Under the pieces are notes generated by a model. That model had not been told where the DNA came from, searched no databases, and worked only from the letters and a program-made list of their open reading frames with translations. A stretch of DNA of 64,000 bases, from the NCBI GenBank assembly GCA_951799405.1, contig OX637341.1, forward strand, positions 18,095,659 through 18,159,658, given 5' to 3'. The stretch is from Agapetus fuscipes (Eukaryota; Arthropoda; Insecta; Trichoptera; Glossosomatidae). Below, one piece after another: positions 1 to 9,489 of the stretch (position 1 is its first letter; each line of letters starts with the position of its first letter). The position numbers and the translations under genes are program-made.

Positions 1-13
1 TCCAGACTGCCAG

Positions 14-92
14 CTATCACAGGCAAGCATGAAATATGAACCTGAAATGTCAATATATCTTTGAAACCTTAGATGATAGATTTTTTTGAATG
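14..92 (+). mobile_element. S3 element, 3' end fragment
   Basis: This matches the last 80 or so bases of S3: an AATATGAA-like segment, ATATCTTTG, then a TTAGAT-type tail. The 5' part of the element is missing or diverged. It is one of about 40 S3 pieces in the window. Confidence 0.5.
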
Positions 93-164
93 CAATACAA
101 TTGGTTTGTGTTAATTCCATGAACTAAGAGAGTTATGAAAATTCTGTATCTTTATATATACGTT

Positions 165-425
165 CGACAGTTTAGTTGGCATGAGACTTGCGTTCCATAT
201 CAGAAGGCTAGGGCTTGATCCCTACCAAGAACTTCAGAAGTGATATCCCGTTTCGGTTTTTATCTTCAACCCAAAATAAAATACCAGAAGAGGTTACTAA
301 ACCTTGATAAGAAAAAAGAACCAGCCATCGATATAAAAAAAGATTTTTTTATTTATATCGATGGAACCAACCTATCGGAAGCTGGGAAACTCCCACAAAA
401 AATGAAGTGGTTCGTAGTTGACCAA
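165..425 (+). mobile_element. S2 tRNA-derived SINE, diverged
   Basis: The order of landmarks is that of S2: a worn tRNA-like head (GTTTAGTTGGCATGAGAC, then a GGCTTGATCCC box B), TTTCCCGTTTCGG-like body, AACCCAAAATAAAATACC, then AGCTGGGAAACTCCCAC and AATGAAGTGGTT. The central third is replaced by an AT-rich inverted sequence around ATCGATATAAAAAAAG. The frame at 240-428 lies inside it and is not a gene. Confidence 0.65.
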
Positions 426-499
426 TAGGCGACAATTAATTCTCTCTTCATTTCCTAATAAAATTGGCGTCTGATCTGATGAAATATCCTCACTTATAC

Positions 500-893
500 C
501 TCCTCCTCTCGTCACAACAAGGGCAACTCGTAGAACGGCTCATATCCAACCATTTGCAGTCGATATCAAAACTATGAGAACTTGGTGTTTTCACGACTCA
601 TTCATCTGCTAAACTGCCCGCTTATGGAATGAGTTACCGGTATATGTGTTTCCTTCCCAATTTTACCTTGCCCTTTTAAAATCCAATATCGATCGCCATT
701 TCCTCTCAGTGTCTCAAAACAAAGCAATTCCACACACACCACAGCACTGCGCAGCTAACGACCCTGCAACCGGACATGGACAACTGCCACATCACCAACA
801 CCTCTGCGGCACTATAACAAGTGTCATAGACCCTTAGAGTCTCTCGAATCTAGGGAGTCTCCCGCATAGGCTTTAAAAAAAAAAAAAAACTTT
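500..893 (+). mobile_element. LINE L-H, 5'-truncated 3' end
   Basis: A decayed frame reads RTWCFHDSFIC-stop-TARLWNELPVYVF, then LALLKSNIDRHFLS. This is the extreme C-terminus typical of several non-LTR retrotransposon polyproteins. A 3' untranslated part follows (CACCTCTGCGGCACTATAAC to GGGAGTCTCCCGCA) and ends in poly(A) at about 877-889. A second coding copy lies at 31885-32235. The last 90 bases are the same module as tail B of some S1 SINEs. Family identity is inferred from the short C-terminal pattern only. Confidence 0.7.
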
Positions 894-1310
894 TATGCAT
901 ACGTAACAATGGATAGTGGCGGGAAAAGCTTTGTAATAAAAAAAGATGGTGGTCCATTTAATTGCGTCATTATAAAAAGTACCTGATGTAAAAAAACTGT
1001 TTATTACGGCGAAATCAAAATGCCTGGTCACGTAGATTTTATTTAAACCAGAGGCTCTCAAAGTACTTAATCCATCGGCACCTTTTCATTTAATGTTATT
1101 TTCAGAAACCACTTGAAACGCTTTTCAAACTGTGTTGTGAAAAGTTCCGTGGAAAATTGGACATATTTATCTTTACAGTTTCAGAGTACCAGCATGGTGC
1201 TAACTTTTTAAAACCAAAATGAGTGTTTTTTTACACTATAGAAGGTTGTTTTTCTTGAATTTCAAAGCAGATGGTTAGGGTTCAACTCCTTCAAAAGCAT
1301 TTGAAGAAAT
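894..1310. other. AT-rich DNA, nothing recognised
   Basis: No coding frame with a recognisable product, no repeat shared with the rest of the window and no clear inverted repeat was seen. Confidence 0.5.
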
Positions 1311-1311
1311 C

Positions 1312-1600
1312 AGACGGCCAAGTCGATAGCTCAGTTTGTAGATTGCTTGCGTTATATAATCCAGCTAGGTTTATATCTACACTGTAGGTTTTATTAGTGA
1401 TTTTTCGTTTTGCTTACTCAGCCTTCACAAGAGATGAGAACCAGCCCCCTCGGGAGCTAGGAGTGGTTGACGTAAGGTCTGCTTCTTTACCTGCGAAAAT
1501 AAATAGACTTCCCAAGCCACATACGACCCCGTTCCGAAACAACGCTCTGAGAGTCGCACTGTGTATGCAGGTTGGTTGCTTTGTGCTTAAAAATATTTCG
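1312..1600 (+). mobile_element. S2 SINE
   Basis: It starts with CCAAGTCGATAGCTCAGTTT (box A) but box B is damaged. The S2 body is clear: ACTCAGCCTTCACAAGAGAT, GAGAACCAGCCCCCTCGGGA, GGTTGACGTAAGG, a Cys-free AT/GC mix, AAAATAAATAG and CCACATACGACCCC. The terminal GTTGCGTTT is diverged. Confidence 0.75.
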
Positions 1601-1629
1601 AATTTCAGTGTCCTATTTTCATCAACATC

Positions 1630-1750
1630 ATTGTTAACTCAGAGATGACAACATGCTCTCTCGAGTGCTTGGAGTGCGGCTGGCTCACTGACCTGTGAAA
1701 ATAAATAGGTTCCACTCGCCACGTGCGAGGCCTTAGACAGCAATGCTCCA
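1630..1750 (+). mobile_element. S2 SINE, 3' half
   Basis: The segment CTGACCTGTGAAAATAAATA, GGTTCCACTCGCCACGTGCG and the following bases match the S2 3' half. The head is absent. It sits about 30 bp beyond the previous S2 copy in the same direction, so it may be a partial duplicate. Confidence 0.55.
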
Positions 1751-1755
1751 AAAGC

Positions 1756-2460
1756 TTATATTGGGCAGTTTCTAATGTTTTCAATGAATAAATATAATCT
1801 AAAATACATCAAAACTGGCATACGAATAATATTGTCATATTTGTAGACCCACAATTCAAAATTTGACCCTCTATGGGTTCTAATGGACCGCTTTGAGAAG
1901 GTCTGAATCGAAACGACATGCACCAGAGCACTACAAATGGTCTCATTTAAAAAGGATCCCACTTTTTTTAAATTACCTTTATTACGAATGTAAATTAAAA
2001 TATTGAATATTAATTTTACCGTCTCATTTATATTATTCACCTCCATTGTTCTCTTTTTTTCCTATTTGCCAAAACGGCGTGTCGATACTTATGGAATAGA
2101 AAAAAAATTAAGCAATTATTTTTTGTTGTAATTCAAGTAGATTTTTGATAATTTGAATTTGAATAATGGAACGCTGTAATTTGGTATTTTTTTTAGAAAG
2201 TTGATTACAATCAAAATTGGATGGGACTTGTTGAAATAAAGCTGTTAAGTAATTAAGAAATTATGTCTTAAAGATTTTAAGTTACAAAATTCTTGTCTTA
2301 CAATGTATTGTTATAGTTTTTGAAAAGTATTTACGAGTATTTACATATTTTTTCTCGTATTTTTTTACAGTTTGAGTTACTAGAACTTCTCATAGTGTAA
2401 AGACAATTATTGTTTACGTCGGCTTATGTGATTTTAAAGTGATTAGAAAAACTACCAGCA
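1756..2460. other. AT-rich DNA, nothing recognised
   Basis: There are long A/T runs and a few weak frames with no recognisable product. No shared repeat was identified. Confidence 0.45.
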
Positions 2461-2463
2461 CAA

Positions 2464-2738
2464 TTGAGTCGTATAAATGCAAACACCATCAACTCCTTAC
2501 GCGATGATTTTGAGAAAAATAAACTTGTACACTTGTAAAACGACAACACCAGTTGGAGATGACGGCGTTTGCACGAAATCATACTTTTTCAATTAGAATT
2601 ACGAAGGATTAAGTGAGGTTTACATTATATCGCACACAGCAAATGATTTGTTACACTGCGCAGAATCAAATTCAATTATTATCTCAATAATCTTAAATTT
2701 TGGAGATGACGGCGTTTGCAGTTATACGACTCAATTAA
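2464..2738. mobile_element. MITE3, inverted-repeat element
   Basis: The ends are TTGAGTCGTATAAATGCAAA and, inverted, GTTTGCAGTTATACGACTCA. The motif GACGGCGTTTGC occurs twice, at about 2561 and 2708. A second copy at 61079-61352 in the opposite orientation is collinear over its full length. There is no coding capacity, so this looks like a non-autonomous DNA element. The target duplication is not clear. Confidence 0.7.
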
Positions 2739-3166
2739 CGGAAGTGCGTCCTTTTCATTCAGTATAAAGTCGCTATGCTAACGTTAAACATACCGAGCCG
2801 TAGTCTAGATACAAACTAAATCATAAGTTAATAATACCAGCTCTTTATAAAGCGTTCTTTCAGGATTTTCAAATAGAAAGATGATTCTAAATAATTCCAA
2901 TAAAATTCACGATATTTTAAATAACCAGCATATTTAAAGTAGTAACCAATGCTATTATTTTTGGGCTACGGTACAAGCAATTTCATTTATTTTCACAGCT
3001 AAGGTGTCAACCTCCACATTCAGGAGTGACTTTTCTTGTTTTTGGAAGAGTATGTTTTTATTTATTGTGAAACTCAAAGTACTTTGCCAATCCGAGCTAA
3101 GACTTAAGTAAAAAAAAAGTCAGAAAGGTGTGGAATCATGTCTGAAGTTATTCGACGAATGGTTTT

Positions 3167-3416
3167 TTACGGGGCTATTCTTAGACATTTTAGTCGTCGG
3201 TTGAGCCCACGCTTTGACAAACTAATGATGCCCGCGTTGAAAGTTTCATCACCACGGTCATTCTTGCCTACCAAATTTTATTAATATTTGTATGAAGACG
3301 AATCAGCTGTTCACTTCCAACCATCTTGGATTAAAAAATCTTCATACAAATGCATTATTTGTTTGTTAAAGCGTGGGCTCAACGGGCGACTAAAATGTCT
3401 AAGAATAGCACCGTTG
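3167..3416. mobile_element. MITE1 copy, ~60-bp terminal inverted repeats
   Basis: The ends are CGGGGCTATTCTTAGACA and its inverse TGTCTAAGAATAGCACCG, with the inverted match running inward through AGCCCACGCTTTGACAAAC. It is flanked by TTA on the left and TTG on the right, consistent with a 3-bp TTA duplication carrying one change. Other copies lie at 18623, 35778 and 40553. There is no transposase frame. Confidence 0.75.
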
Positions 3417-3423
3417 CGTTAGT

Positions 3424-3470
3424 CTTCTGGCTCTGAGCGCAAGCGTCCTACAAAATGAGCTATCGACTGG
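3424..3470 (-). mobile_element. S2 head fragment
   Basis: Reverse-strand S2 tRNA head only: AATGAGCTATCGACTGG on the plus strand, preceded by GCGCAAGCGTCCTAC. It abuts the right end of MITE1. Confidence 0.5.
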
Positions 3471-3479
3471 ACATTCAAA

Positions 3480-3960
3480 TAATTGTTGAAAGTATAAGAT
3501 GAAAGTCTCTTTAAATGATTATAATTATAAACCCATTGTTTTCTGTGTATTTTTTGGTCGCAGTTAACAAAATATTTTCAAATGTAATTATATCGATCGC
3601 AACACAATTAGGCACACATAAAAAAGTACGAAATAACGTTTTTTTTCAATAGGCAATTATCTACGTATTAGCAGTTACAAAATGTATTCAAATTATGCTG
3701 GTAGGCAAAATTTCGCAAGAAAAAAAAGATTACCAATTTTAAAATAATCCAAATGATTGCTTCTAAATGGTGCGAATATAACGCAGAAATACGTAATTAA
3801 CATTTGTATGAAATATTTTTTAAATTTATTTTTTACAATTGAATCAAAATAATTACACTCTTTTCGCGTTGGTACAGTTAGAAAAGTAGGCAGTAATTTT
3901 AAATTGATATATTTGAATTACCAGATTATTTTACTCGTAAAATTATAAATTCAATATTTT
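3480..3960. other. AT-rich DNA, nothing recognised
   Basis: Strongly AT-rich sequence without a recognisable frame or a repeat found elsewhere in the window. Confidence 0.5.
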
Positions 3961-3964
3961 AACT

Positions 3965-4200
3965 ACGGACCGGTCCGCAGTTCAGTGGTAACATTTCGAA
4001 CTCTGAATGGAAGGTTGCGGGTTCGAATCCCGGCGGGGTGCAAAAATACACCATTTATATTTTCAAATTTGCTCTTCGTTGGGTTGAAAAATTAATAAAC
4101 CTTTACCAATGACCGGTCACCAAAGGTCCATCCAGCCTTACAGCAACTGGGTCTTGCTTGAGAATTGGCGCTTTGTAGCGACGACGACTCTAAGCTCGTA
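3965..4200 (+). mobile_element. S1 SINE (5' part of S1+S2 composite)
   Basis: The tRNA-like head starts GGACCGGTCCGCAGTTCAGT, with box B GGTTCGAATCCCGGC. The S1 core follows: TGCTCTTCGTTGGGTTGAAA, GACCGGTCACCAAAGGTCC, CAACTGGGTCTTGCTTGAGA and GGCGCTTTGTAGCGACGAC. It ends at CTAAGCTCGTA and runs straight into an S2 head. The GTAGCGAC form of the core is the one seen whenever S1 is joined to S2 or to tail B. Confidence 0.85.
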
Positions 4201-4455
4201 AAAAGGTCGATAGCTCAATTGGTAGAATGCTTGCATTCCATACCGAGAGCAAGGGTTCGATCTCAAGGTTTACTCAGTCTTCCTAAGAAATGAGAACCAG
4301 CCCCCCCGGGAGCTGGGAAACCTCCATTTCAACTGAAAGTGGTTGGTGTGATGCCGGCCTCCTTACCCGTAAAAATAAAAAGGTCCCGAATCGCCACATG
4401 CGACCCCTTCGGGAAAACACAGGCAAGAAGTTACACTTTGTGTGTAGCTTAGTTG
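4201..4455 (+). mobile_element. S2 SINE, short form (3' part of composite)
   Basis: It begins AAAGGTCGATAGCTCAATTG directly after the S1 core. The body jumps from GGGTTCGATC to AAGGTTTACTCAG, so the usual GTGTCAGAAATGATTTCCCG stretch of about 75 bp is missing. The same internal deletion is present in the fused S2 at 14962 and 50603. It ends with the normal S2 terminus TAGCTTAGTTGCGTTT. Confidence 0.8.
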
Positions 4456-4477
4456 CGTTTTAGTTGCGTTGCGTTTT

Positions 4478-4655
4478 TTGGTCCGGTCGATATCTCAGTT
4501 GGTAGTGTACTTGTATTCCATGCCGTGAGCTCGGGTTCGATTCCTACCGAGGGTGTCAGAAAAGATTTCCCGTTTCGGTGCTTATTTCAAACCCAAAAAA
4601 AAAAATACCGGCAAAGTTTACTCTCAACCTTCACAAGAAATGAGTACCAGCGTCG
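4478..4655 (+). mobile_element. S2 SINE, full-length-type head, 3' truncated
   Basis: The tRNA head is good (GGTCGATATCTCAGTTGG, box B GGTTCGATTCC) and the GTGTCAGAAAAGATTTCCCG segment is present. The copy breaks off at ATGAGTACCAG, where a GC-rich hairpin begins. The two frames at 4453-4735 are by-products. Confidence 0.75.
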
Positions 4656-4661
4656 TGTCCA

Positions 4662-4707
4662 GCTCGCGTCGCTCGATCCCGAGGGGTCGGGATCGAGCGA
4701 CGCGAGC
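4662..4707. repeat. Perfect GC-rich hairpin, 21-bp arms
   Basis: The arms 4662-4682 and 4687-4707 are exactly complementary. The left arm starts GCTCGCGTCGCTCGATCC and the loop is GGGG. It sits at the exact point where an S2 SINE breaks off. Its GC content is out of keeping with the flanks. I recognise no family; a foldback insertion, or a recent template-switch product joining an arm to its copy, would both fit. Confidence 0.85.
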
Positions 4708-5090
4708 ACGCAGTAAAATAAAGTGTGCATTTTAATTCAAATAAAAATCTTTTTGTTTCACAACTATCGTTTTTTTGACAACATATCCTATAATCTGGCT
4801 TGAAGAAACTTTAAATTAATTTCATTCTGAGTACAATAGAAATTCGTACATCTGGCGTATGCTGGATAATCGATTATTCGTCTCTGTTTGCTCAGAGCTA
4901 TGCAGGTATCCAGCCTCTCGCTTATCCGTGCCTAGGGGCCGGATATGCGCTCTCCCATTTTTCCACGTATTTTTTCTTCTTTTGTCGCATACAGAAGCAC
5001 ATAGCAGCTTCCATATATTGGAATCAGTCGTTATCAATCACATTTACACGTTTTAAAACTGCAAGTTTGTTGCACACACTGAAGTAGGAT
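4708..5090. other. Non-repeat DNA, nothing recognised
   Basis: No recognisable product, repeat or inverted repeat. Two opposed short frames (4822-5056) overlap and neither looks like a gene. Confidence 0.4.
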
Positions 5091-5094
5091 AACA

Positions 5095-5630
5095 ATCGCT
5101 TTAACAAACACTTTGGACTTGAAAAATGGAAGTTTATGGGTTCGAATCTCGGCGGAGCACAAAAAAATATACCAATTTGTATTTTCAAATATGCTCGTCA
5201 CTGGGGTGAAAAAATCATATTCCAGACCGGTCACGAAAGGTCCATCAACCCTACAACAACTGGGTTTTGCTTGAGAATTGGCGCTTTGTAGCGACGTAAA
5301 AGGTCTAGTCGATAGCTCAGTTGGTAGAATGCTTGCATTCTACACTGAGAGCAAGGGTTCGATCCCCACCATGTGTGTCAGAATTGATTTCCCGTTTCAG
5401 TGTTTATTTCAAATCCAAATAACGGCACGGCTTAATCAGTCTTCACAAGAAATGAGAACCAGCCCCCTCGGGAGCTGGGAAATTCCCACTTTAAATGAAG
5501 TGGTTGGTGTGAGGCCGGATCCCTTACCTAAAAAATAAAAGAGTTCCCGAATCGCCACAGGCGACCCCTTCAGGGATAACGCAGGTCACTATTTACACTA
5601 TGTGTGTAGCTTAGTTGCGTTTGAACATCC
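5095..5630 (+). mobile_element. S1+S2 composite SINE
   Basis: S1 (5095-5295) has a worn head but a clear box B (GGTTCGAATCTCGGCGGAGC) and core, with GGCGCTTTGTAGCGACG. S2 begins after GTAAAAGGTCTAGTCGATAG at about 5301 and is the long form, retaining GTGTCAGAATTGATTTCCCG, and ends at GTTGCGTTT. This is the second of four S1-S2 fusions; the other three carry the short S2. Confidence 0.8.
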
Positions 5631-5727
5631 GTAAAACGGTCCTGCAAAAATAGTCTAACACATTCAGCCAAAAACCTAACTTAGCTGCACATATAGTAGT
5701 TGTCCCCGAAGTAGCATCTAAAAAAAT

Positions 5728-5975
5728 ATAAATCTAAGCTGCAAAGATATGTATCATTTGAGATTCATATTAAATGCATTCCCACAAGCAGACATGCATA
5801 ATTTCGCGCTTACACATGCTGCATGTGGACCTACAATATAAAAACCCCAATCTCAAATGAACATAAGCCCTGCAACTCTTGCCGACCTTCCCTGAAGCAG
5901 GGGTGACATTGGCAAAGTGAACCATTTTTTACAGTATGGGTGGTCAGCCGCATACCAACCTATCAATCAAGGAGT
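5728..5975 (-). mobile_element. S3 element, near full length
   Basis: On the plus strand it reads from TAAATCTAAGCTGCAAAGAT to CTATCAATCAAGGAG, covering the diagnostic GACCTTCCCTGAAGCAGG, GGGTGACATTGGCAAAGTGA and GGGTGGTCAGCCGCATACC. The frame at 5917-6351 crosses it and is not a gene. Confidence 0.85.
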
Positions 5976-6069
5976 ACATGCAATTGATACAATCAAATAT
6001 ATAAAACAAATAAATTCTAAGCAATTAAACAGTAAAAAATTAAAAAGCTACAACACATATTTTTTAAAT

Positions 6070-6352
6070 TTAAAAGCCTTAGCTTTAACCGCCAGCATTA
6101 CAGATCAACCGCCATTTCTTTCGATCCTTGCATACTTCTTTCATTTCATCCAGAGCCATAACCTTTTTCATACAAGCTCTCCTTTTATTATGACTCTGGA
6201 TATCCCATTCATTCGCTATTTCGAAAATTTGGTCCATCCATACCTTTCTCGGTCTTCCTCTTCCACGACATCCAACAATTCTCGCAGCATATACTTTCTT
6301 CGTCAGTCTTTCCTCATTCATTCTCTCCAAATGTCCAAACCATCAGCATAAT
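6070..6352 (-). mobile_element. LINE L-A relative, C-terminal fragment
   Basis: The minus-strand frame 6085-6330 reads MERMNEERLTKKVY, then GRGRPRKVWMDQIFEIANEW, then KRRACMKKVM and EVCKDRKKW, the C-terminal pattern of L-A. The 3' end differs from the other L-A copies: there is no ACAGTT tail, and it ends GGCGGTTGATCTG-like. The fragment at 45985-46095 is the same subfamily. A role downstream of the reverse transcriptase is known for this position in the family; the assignment is by pattern. Confidence 0.75.
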
Positions 6353-6384
6353 TATGGCAAGTGCAAAGTTTCCATATTCAGTGA

Positions 6385-6612
6385 CATAAATGGCCTTACG
6401 CCAACCAATTCAATTGTATGGAAGGGTATTGAAGGTTTCCTCTTTCCATGGGACAGGTTGCCATTTTTTATGAAGGCAATAAGGTTTTTTCCGATAATTT
6501 TTTTTGGGTTTGAAACCAAAACCAAAATTGGAAATAATTGTTGACATTTTCTAGAGATCAAACGCAAGTTTTCTCACTGTGAACGCAAACGTTCTACCAA
6601 ATGAACTAGGAC
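6385..6612 (-). mobile_element. S2 SINE, highly diverged
   Basis: Reverse S2 landmarks are still readable on the plus strand: GGCCTTACGCCAACCA, TTTTTTTTGGGTTTGAAACC, and a head remnant GTTCTACCAAATGAACTAGG. Most of the body has drifted. Confidence 0.5.
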
Positions 6613-6727
6613 ACCTTGTGAGGTATAAACTATATAACATACTTTTTTCAATATTTGAAAAACAATAATTTCATTGAATTTCCAACAAACAAAAGGCAAT
6701 TCCATTGTTTTTTTAAGAAAATGTTGT

Positions 6728-6835
6728 AGAACGATGGTAGAACGCTTGCGTTGTTTTGATATAATCGGATCCTTGCCAGGTGGCTTGGATTCTATCAAAA
6801 ATGTCAGACATGATTTCCAATTTCAGTGTTTTCTA
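6728..6835 (+). mobile_element. S2 SINE fragment, diverged
   Basis: GATGGTAGAACGCTTGCGTT followed by AATGTCAGACATGATTTCC and TTTCAGTGTTTT follows the S2 order. It lies opposite the preceding copy. Confidence 0.45.
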
Positions 6836-7139
6836 TAAATAATTATAAAAAATTATGAAAAACACAGAGTTTTATTTTCACAAATTGAGTATTTATTTCA
6901 ACCTCAAGTACTACTCAGTGTTTTCTATTTACCAAAAAATTGTATAAACAAGGTGAATCAATGGAGAAACTTATTGCAAATAGATTGGAGTAAGGCTAGC
7001 TAAAATAACTTTCCGAATGCAACCTTTTGAAGAAAAGCATGATAAAAAAATTAAACTTGTATGTGGAGGTTAGTGAGGCGTAGATTCCTCAGCAACGATG
7101 AATCTATAGCTTAAATTTTCACGACTGAAAAAAATTCAA

Positions 7140-7340
7140 AACTCCGCGTTTGGTGTTGCATCATTTTCATCTGGTCATCCCCCACCCCCTTGCGGCACCC
7201 TGCCACTCCCACTTTCCACCCCGAGTGAGGTTCCCATTTTTCCACCCCACCCCCCTAGATTGTCGTGACCCCCCTGGCCGGGAGCCGCCGCGTCCTCCTA
7301 TCGACGGTTCCTTTTTGTTGTTTTTTCACCGGCGATAGTG
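7140..7340. repeat. C-tract island
   Basis: A C-rich plus strand with repeated CCCCCACCCC, CCACCCCACCCCCC and GACCCCCCTGG stands out from the AT-rich flanks. It is one of about ten such islands. The frame 7150-7338 is a composition artefact. No gene start is evident nearby. Confidence 0.55.
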
Positions 7341-7344
7341 CTTG

Positions 7345-7945
7345 CATGTGTGATGTTCTACGCTCACACACTTTTGGCTTACCTAAATGCATTTTCGCAC
7401 AGGGTTAACTAAAAATTTGAGGTTAAAAATGTATATATATTCAGTGACATATTTTTCTTACTTTAAGCGTCTTTCAATCAAACGATGGTTTTGCTTCAAC
7501 TTTTAAATTCATTTGAACAATTGTAGTCCCAGCAATAATGCTTTTTTCGGCGTCAAATGGCTTAGGTATAATGTTAAAAGTGGTTCTCTCGTTAAATAAA
7601 ATTATAAAAATATATATCTAATTCATAATGATTATCTAATTGTAGGTACCTCTTTATCGTAACTTATCCTTCTCATTCCTCTATGGCTTTAGTCTTTTAA
7701 ATTGGTAACAATGTCCTCTTGAAAATGACGTAAGCAAGTCGAAAGTACTCGAGGTGAAATAAACGCTCAATTTGTGATAACAAAACTCTATGTTTTCATA
7801 TCTTCTTCCATTGCTCGCCTAGTTGTGCTACACGGATGTGATGCCTGGAGTTTAACTCAAAACACACAAAAATGTATTTAGCTTTTTGAGAACAAAATGT
7901 TTCGTTACACTCTCAGACTTGGTTATATAATTATGGCGCAAATAT
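7345..7945. other. AT-rich DNA, nothing recognised
   Basis: No recognisable coding frame, repeat or inverted repeat was found. Confidence 0.45.
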
Positions 7946-7949
7946 ATTT

Positions 7950-8240
7950 TAAGAAACAAAAATAGTGTATGTGGCTTGGCATGCCAGCAAAGGAATATAC
8001 GTGATAGGAGCGTTTGGTAGAATAGCGAAGAATAAAAGGATACTAAAGAAAATGAAAATGGCGGTACACAATTGTATATTGTTGCCGACCCTGATGTATG
8101 GAAGCGAGTCATGGACGTTGAATGAAAGACAAGTAAATAAGGTATGCACCGTAGAAATGGCTCATTTGAGAAGTATGACAGGAAAAACACTGAAAGATAG
8201 AGTGAGAAACGAATGGGTTCTGAATGAATGCGGAGTAAAA
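7950..8240 (+). mobile_element. LINE L-A, C-terminal region, upstream piece
   Basis: The frame 7965-8243 reads GAFGRIAKNKRILKKMKMAV, then LMYGSESWTLNERQVNKVCT, then LRSMTGKTLKDRVRNEWV. This is the segment just before RWFGHVERM in the L-A copy at 55565. The piece stops at GGAGTAAAA, and the continuation appears 2.5 kb downstream at 10724. The ESWTL motif is a standard landmark of the region after the reverse transcriptase in many insect LINEs. Confidence 0.75.
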
Positions 8241-8445
8241 TAAATTGCACAGAATCTGCACTCGACTTTCTTGCAAAAATTAACCCACTGTATGACGTAT
8301 GTAAAGCTATAATCATCTACCAGCTTATGCAGTTTCAATGAAAATATAATATATCGATAATAAATCAATTTTATTCCACGGCGGTGTGTACCTGCATACC
8401 CGTGCGAGTATGGAAATAGCCATATAAATTCTTAAGTGAATAAAA
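8241..8445. other. Unassigned start of 2.5-kb insertion
   Basis: AT-rich sequence with no match elsewhere in the window. It may be the left end of whatever separated the two L-A pieces. Confidence 0.35.
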
Positions 8446-8540
8446 AATATTTGGATGATTTATTTGGTGAGCGCCGTTTTGTGTGAATCACACCTCAAGA
8501 GTCCTCTGCGAGGTTGGTCTTCTCTGGAAAAAGCGCCAAT
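8446..8540 (-). mobile_element. S1 SINE, tail A and end of core
   Basis: The plus strand reads GATGATTTATTTGGTGAGCG, then CACACCTCAAGAGTCCTCTG, then AAAAAGCGCCAATT, which is tail A and the core end in reverse. The rest of S1 is missing. A 34-bp S3 5' end (CGACTCATAGGTTGGTATG) follows at 8551-8584. Confidence 0.7.
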
Positions 8541-8584
8541 TACACAAGAAAGATCCTCGACTCATAGGTTGGTATGAAGCTGAT

Positions 8585-9275
8585 TTCTGTACTGTACTGT
8601 ATCCTGCCACCGTTTCATTAGGGGTGGCCGGTACCTCCGCAGATGCGCCTCCACTTTTTGCTGTCATCACCTTTTTCATACATACTCTTCTCTTATTCTC
8701 ACTCTGCAGGATCCATTCTTTCGCAATCTCACCTATTTGGTCTAACCATTCTTTCCTCAGCCTTCCCCTTCCACGCTTTCCTCTGACATTTCCTTTGTAC
8801 ACTTTCTTCATTAGTTGTTCATCATCCATTCTTTCAAGATGTCTGAACCATCTCATCGTACTTTTTTTGTACTTTCATTCTCATATTCTCTTTTATACCA
8901 CACTCGTTCATCACTCAAGCATTACGTACTCTATCACTCAGTGTCTTTCCAGCCATTGCTCTCAGGTAAGCCATTTCAACCGTACTTACATACTTTACTC
9001 AGCTCACATTCATTAAGCCTCACTTCCACCAACCAATATGCCATTGTGGACCGCCGATCTCATATTCTTCGTAAGTTTCCTATTCCTTGTAATGCTTCCA
9101 ATCGTTTCCATTACACTTCTTCCTCTACTAGCGCGCTTTTCCAATTATTTCGTCAATTTCGCATTCGACTCAAACTTGCTTCCCAGATAATCAAATTCTT
9201 TCACGACCTCCACTCTTTTTTCATTCAGTCTTATCTCAATTTTCTCGCATTTCTCAGTCCTCCTAAAGTGTAAAA
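8585..9275 (-). mobile_element. LINE L-A, longest 3' copy in window
   Basis: The minus strand carries RWFRHLERMDDEQLMKKVYK, RGKRGRGRLRKEWLDQIGEI and NKRRVCMKKVM, then upstream material out to about 9270 in a broken frame. The 3' end is GGTACCGGCCACCCCTAATG-like followed by ACAGTACAGTACA. Plus-strand frames of 177 and 152 residues here are antisense shadows. It is 5' truncated well downstream of any reverse transcriptase catalytic motif. Confidence 0.75.
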
Positions 9276-9284
9276 AATAATTCA

Positions 9285-9485
9285 CTTTGTTAATGTCACC
9301 CCTGTTTCAAGGAAGGTCGGCAAGAGTTGCAGGTTTTATGTTCATTTGAGATTTGGTTTTAATTTGTAAGTACAAATTCAGCATTCGTAAGCGCGAACTT
9401 ACACGTACCTGTTTGTGGGCATGCATTTCATATTAGTTTTGAATGTTTATATTTCATTGCAACTTATATTCTAGATTATTATAGA
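9285..9485 (+). mobile_element. S3 element, 5' truncated
   Basis: It begins at AATGTCACCCCTGTTTCAAG and runs through GTCGGCAAGAGTTGCAGG, AAGCGCGAACTTACACG and GCAACTTATATTCTAG. The first 50 or so bases of S3 are missing. Confidence 0.8.
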
Positions 9486-9489
9486 TGGT

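Noticed and set aside
3965..4270. tRNA genes suggested by GGTTCGAATCC and TAGCTCAGTTGG boxes
   Set aside because: The heads lack a convincing cloverleaf with acceptor stem and continue into SINE bodies; all copies are repetitive.
8483..9273. Longest open frames in the window (177 and 152 residues, plus strand)
   Set aside because: They are antisense to the L-A LINE fragment on the minus strand and have low-complexity Ser/Phe/His composition.
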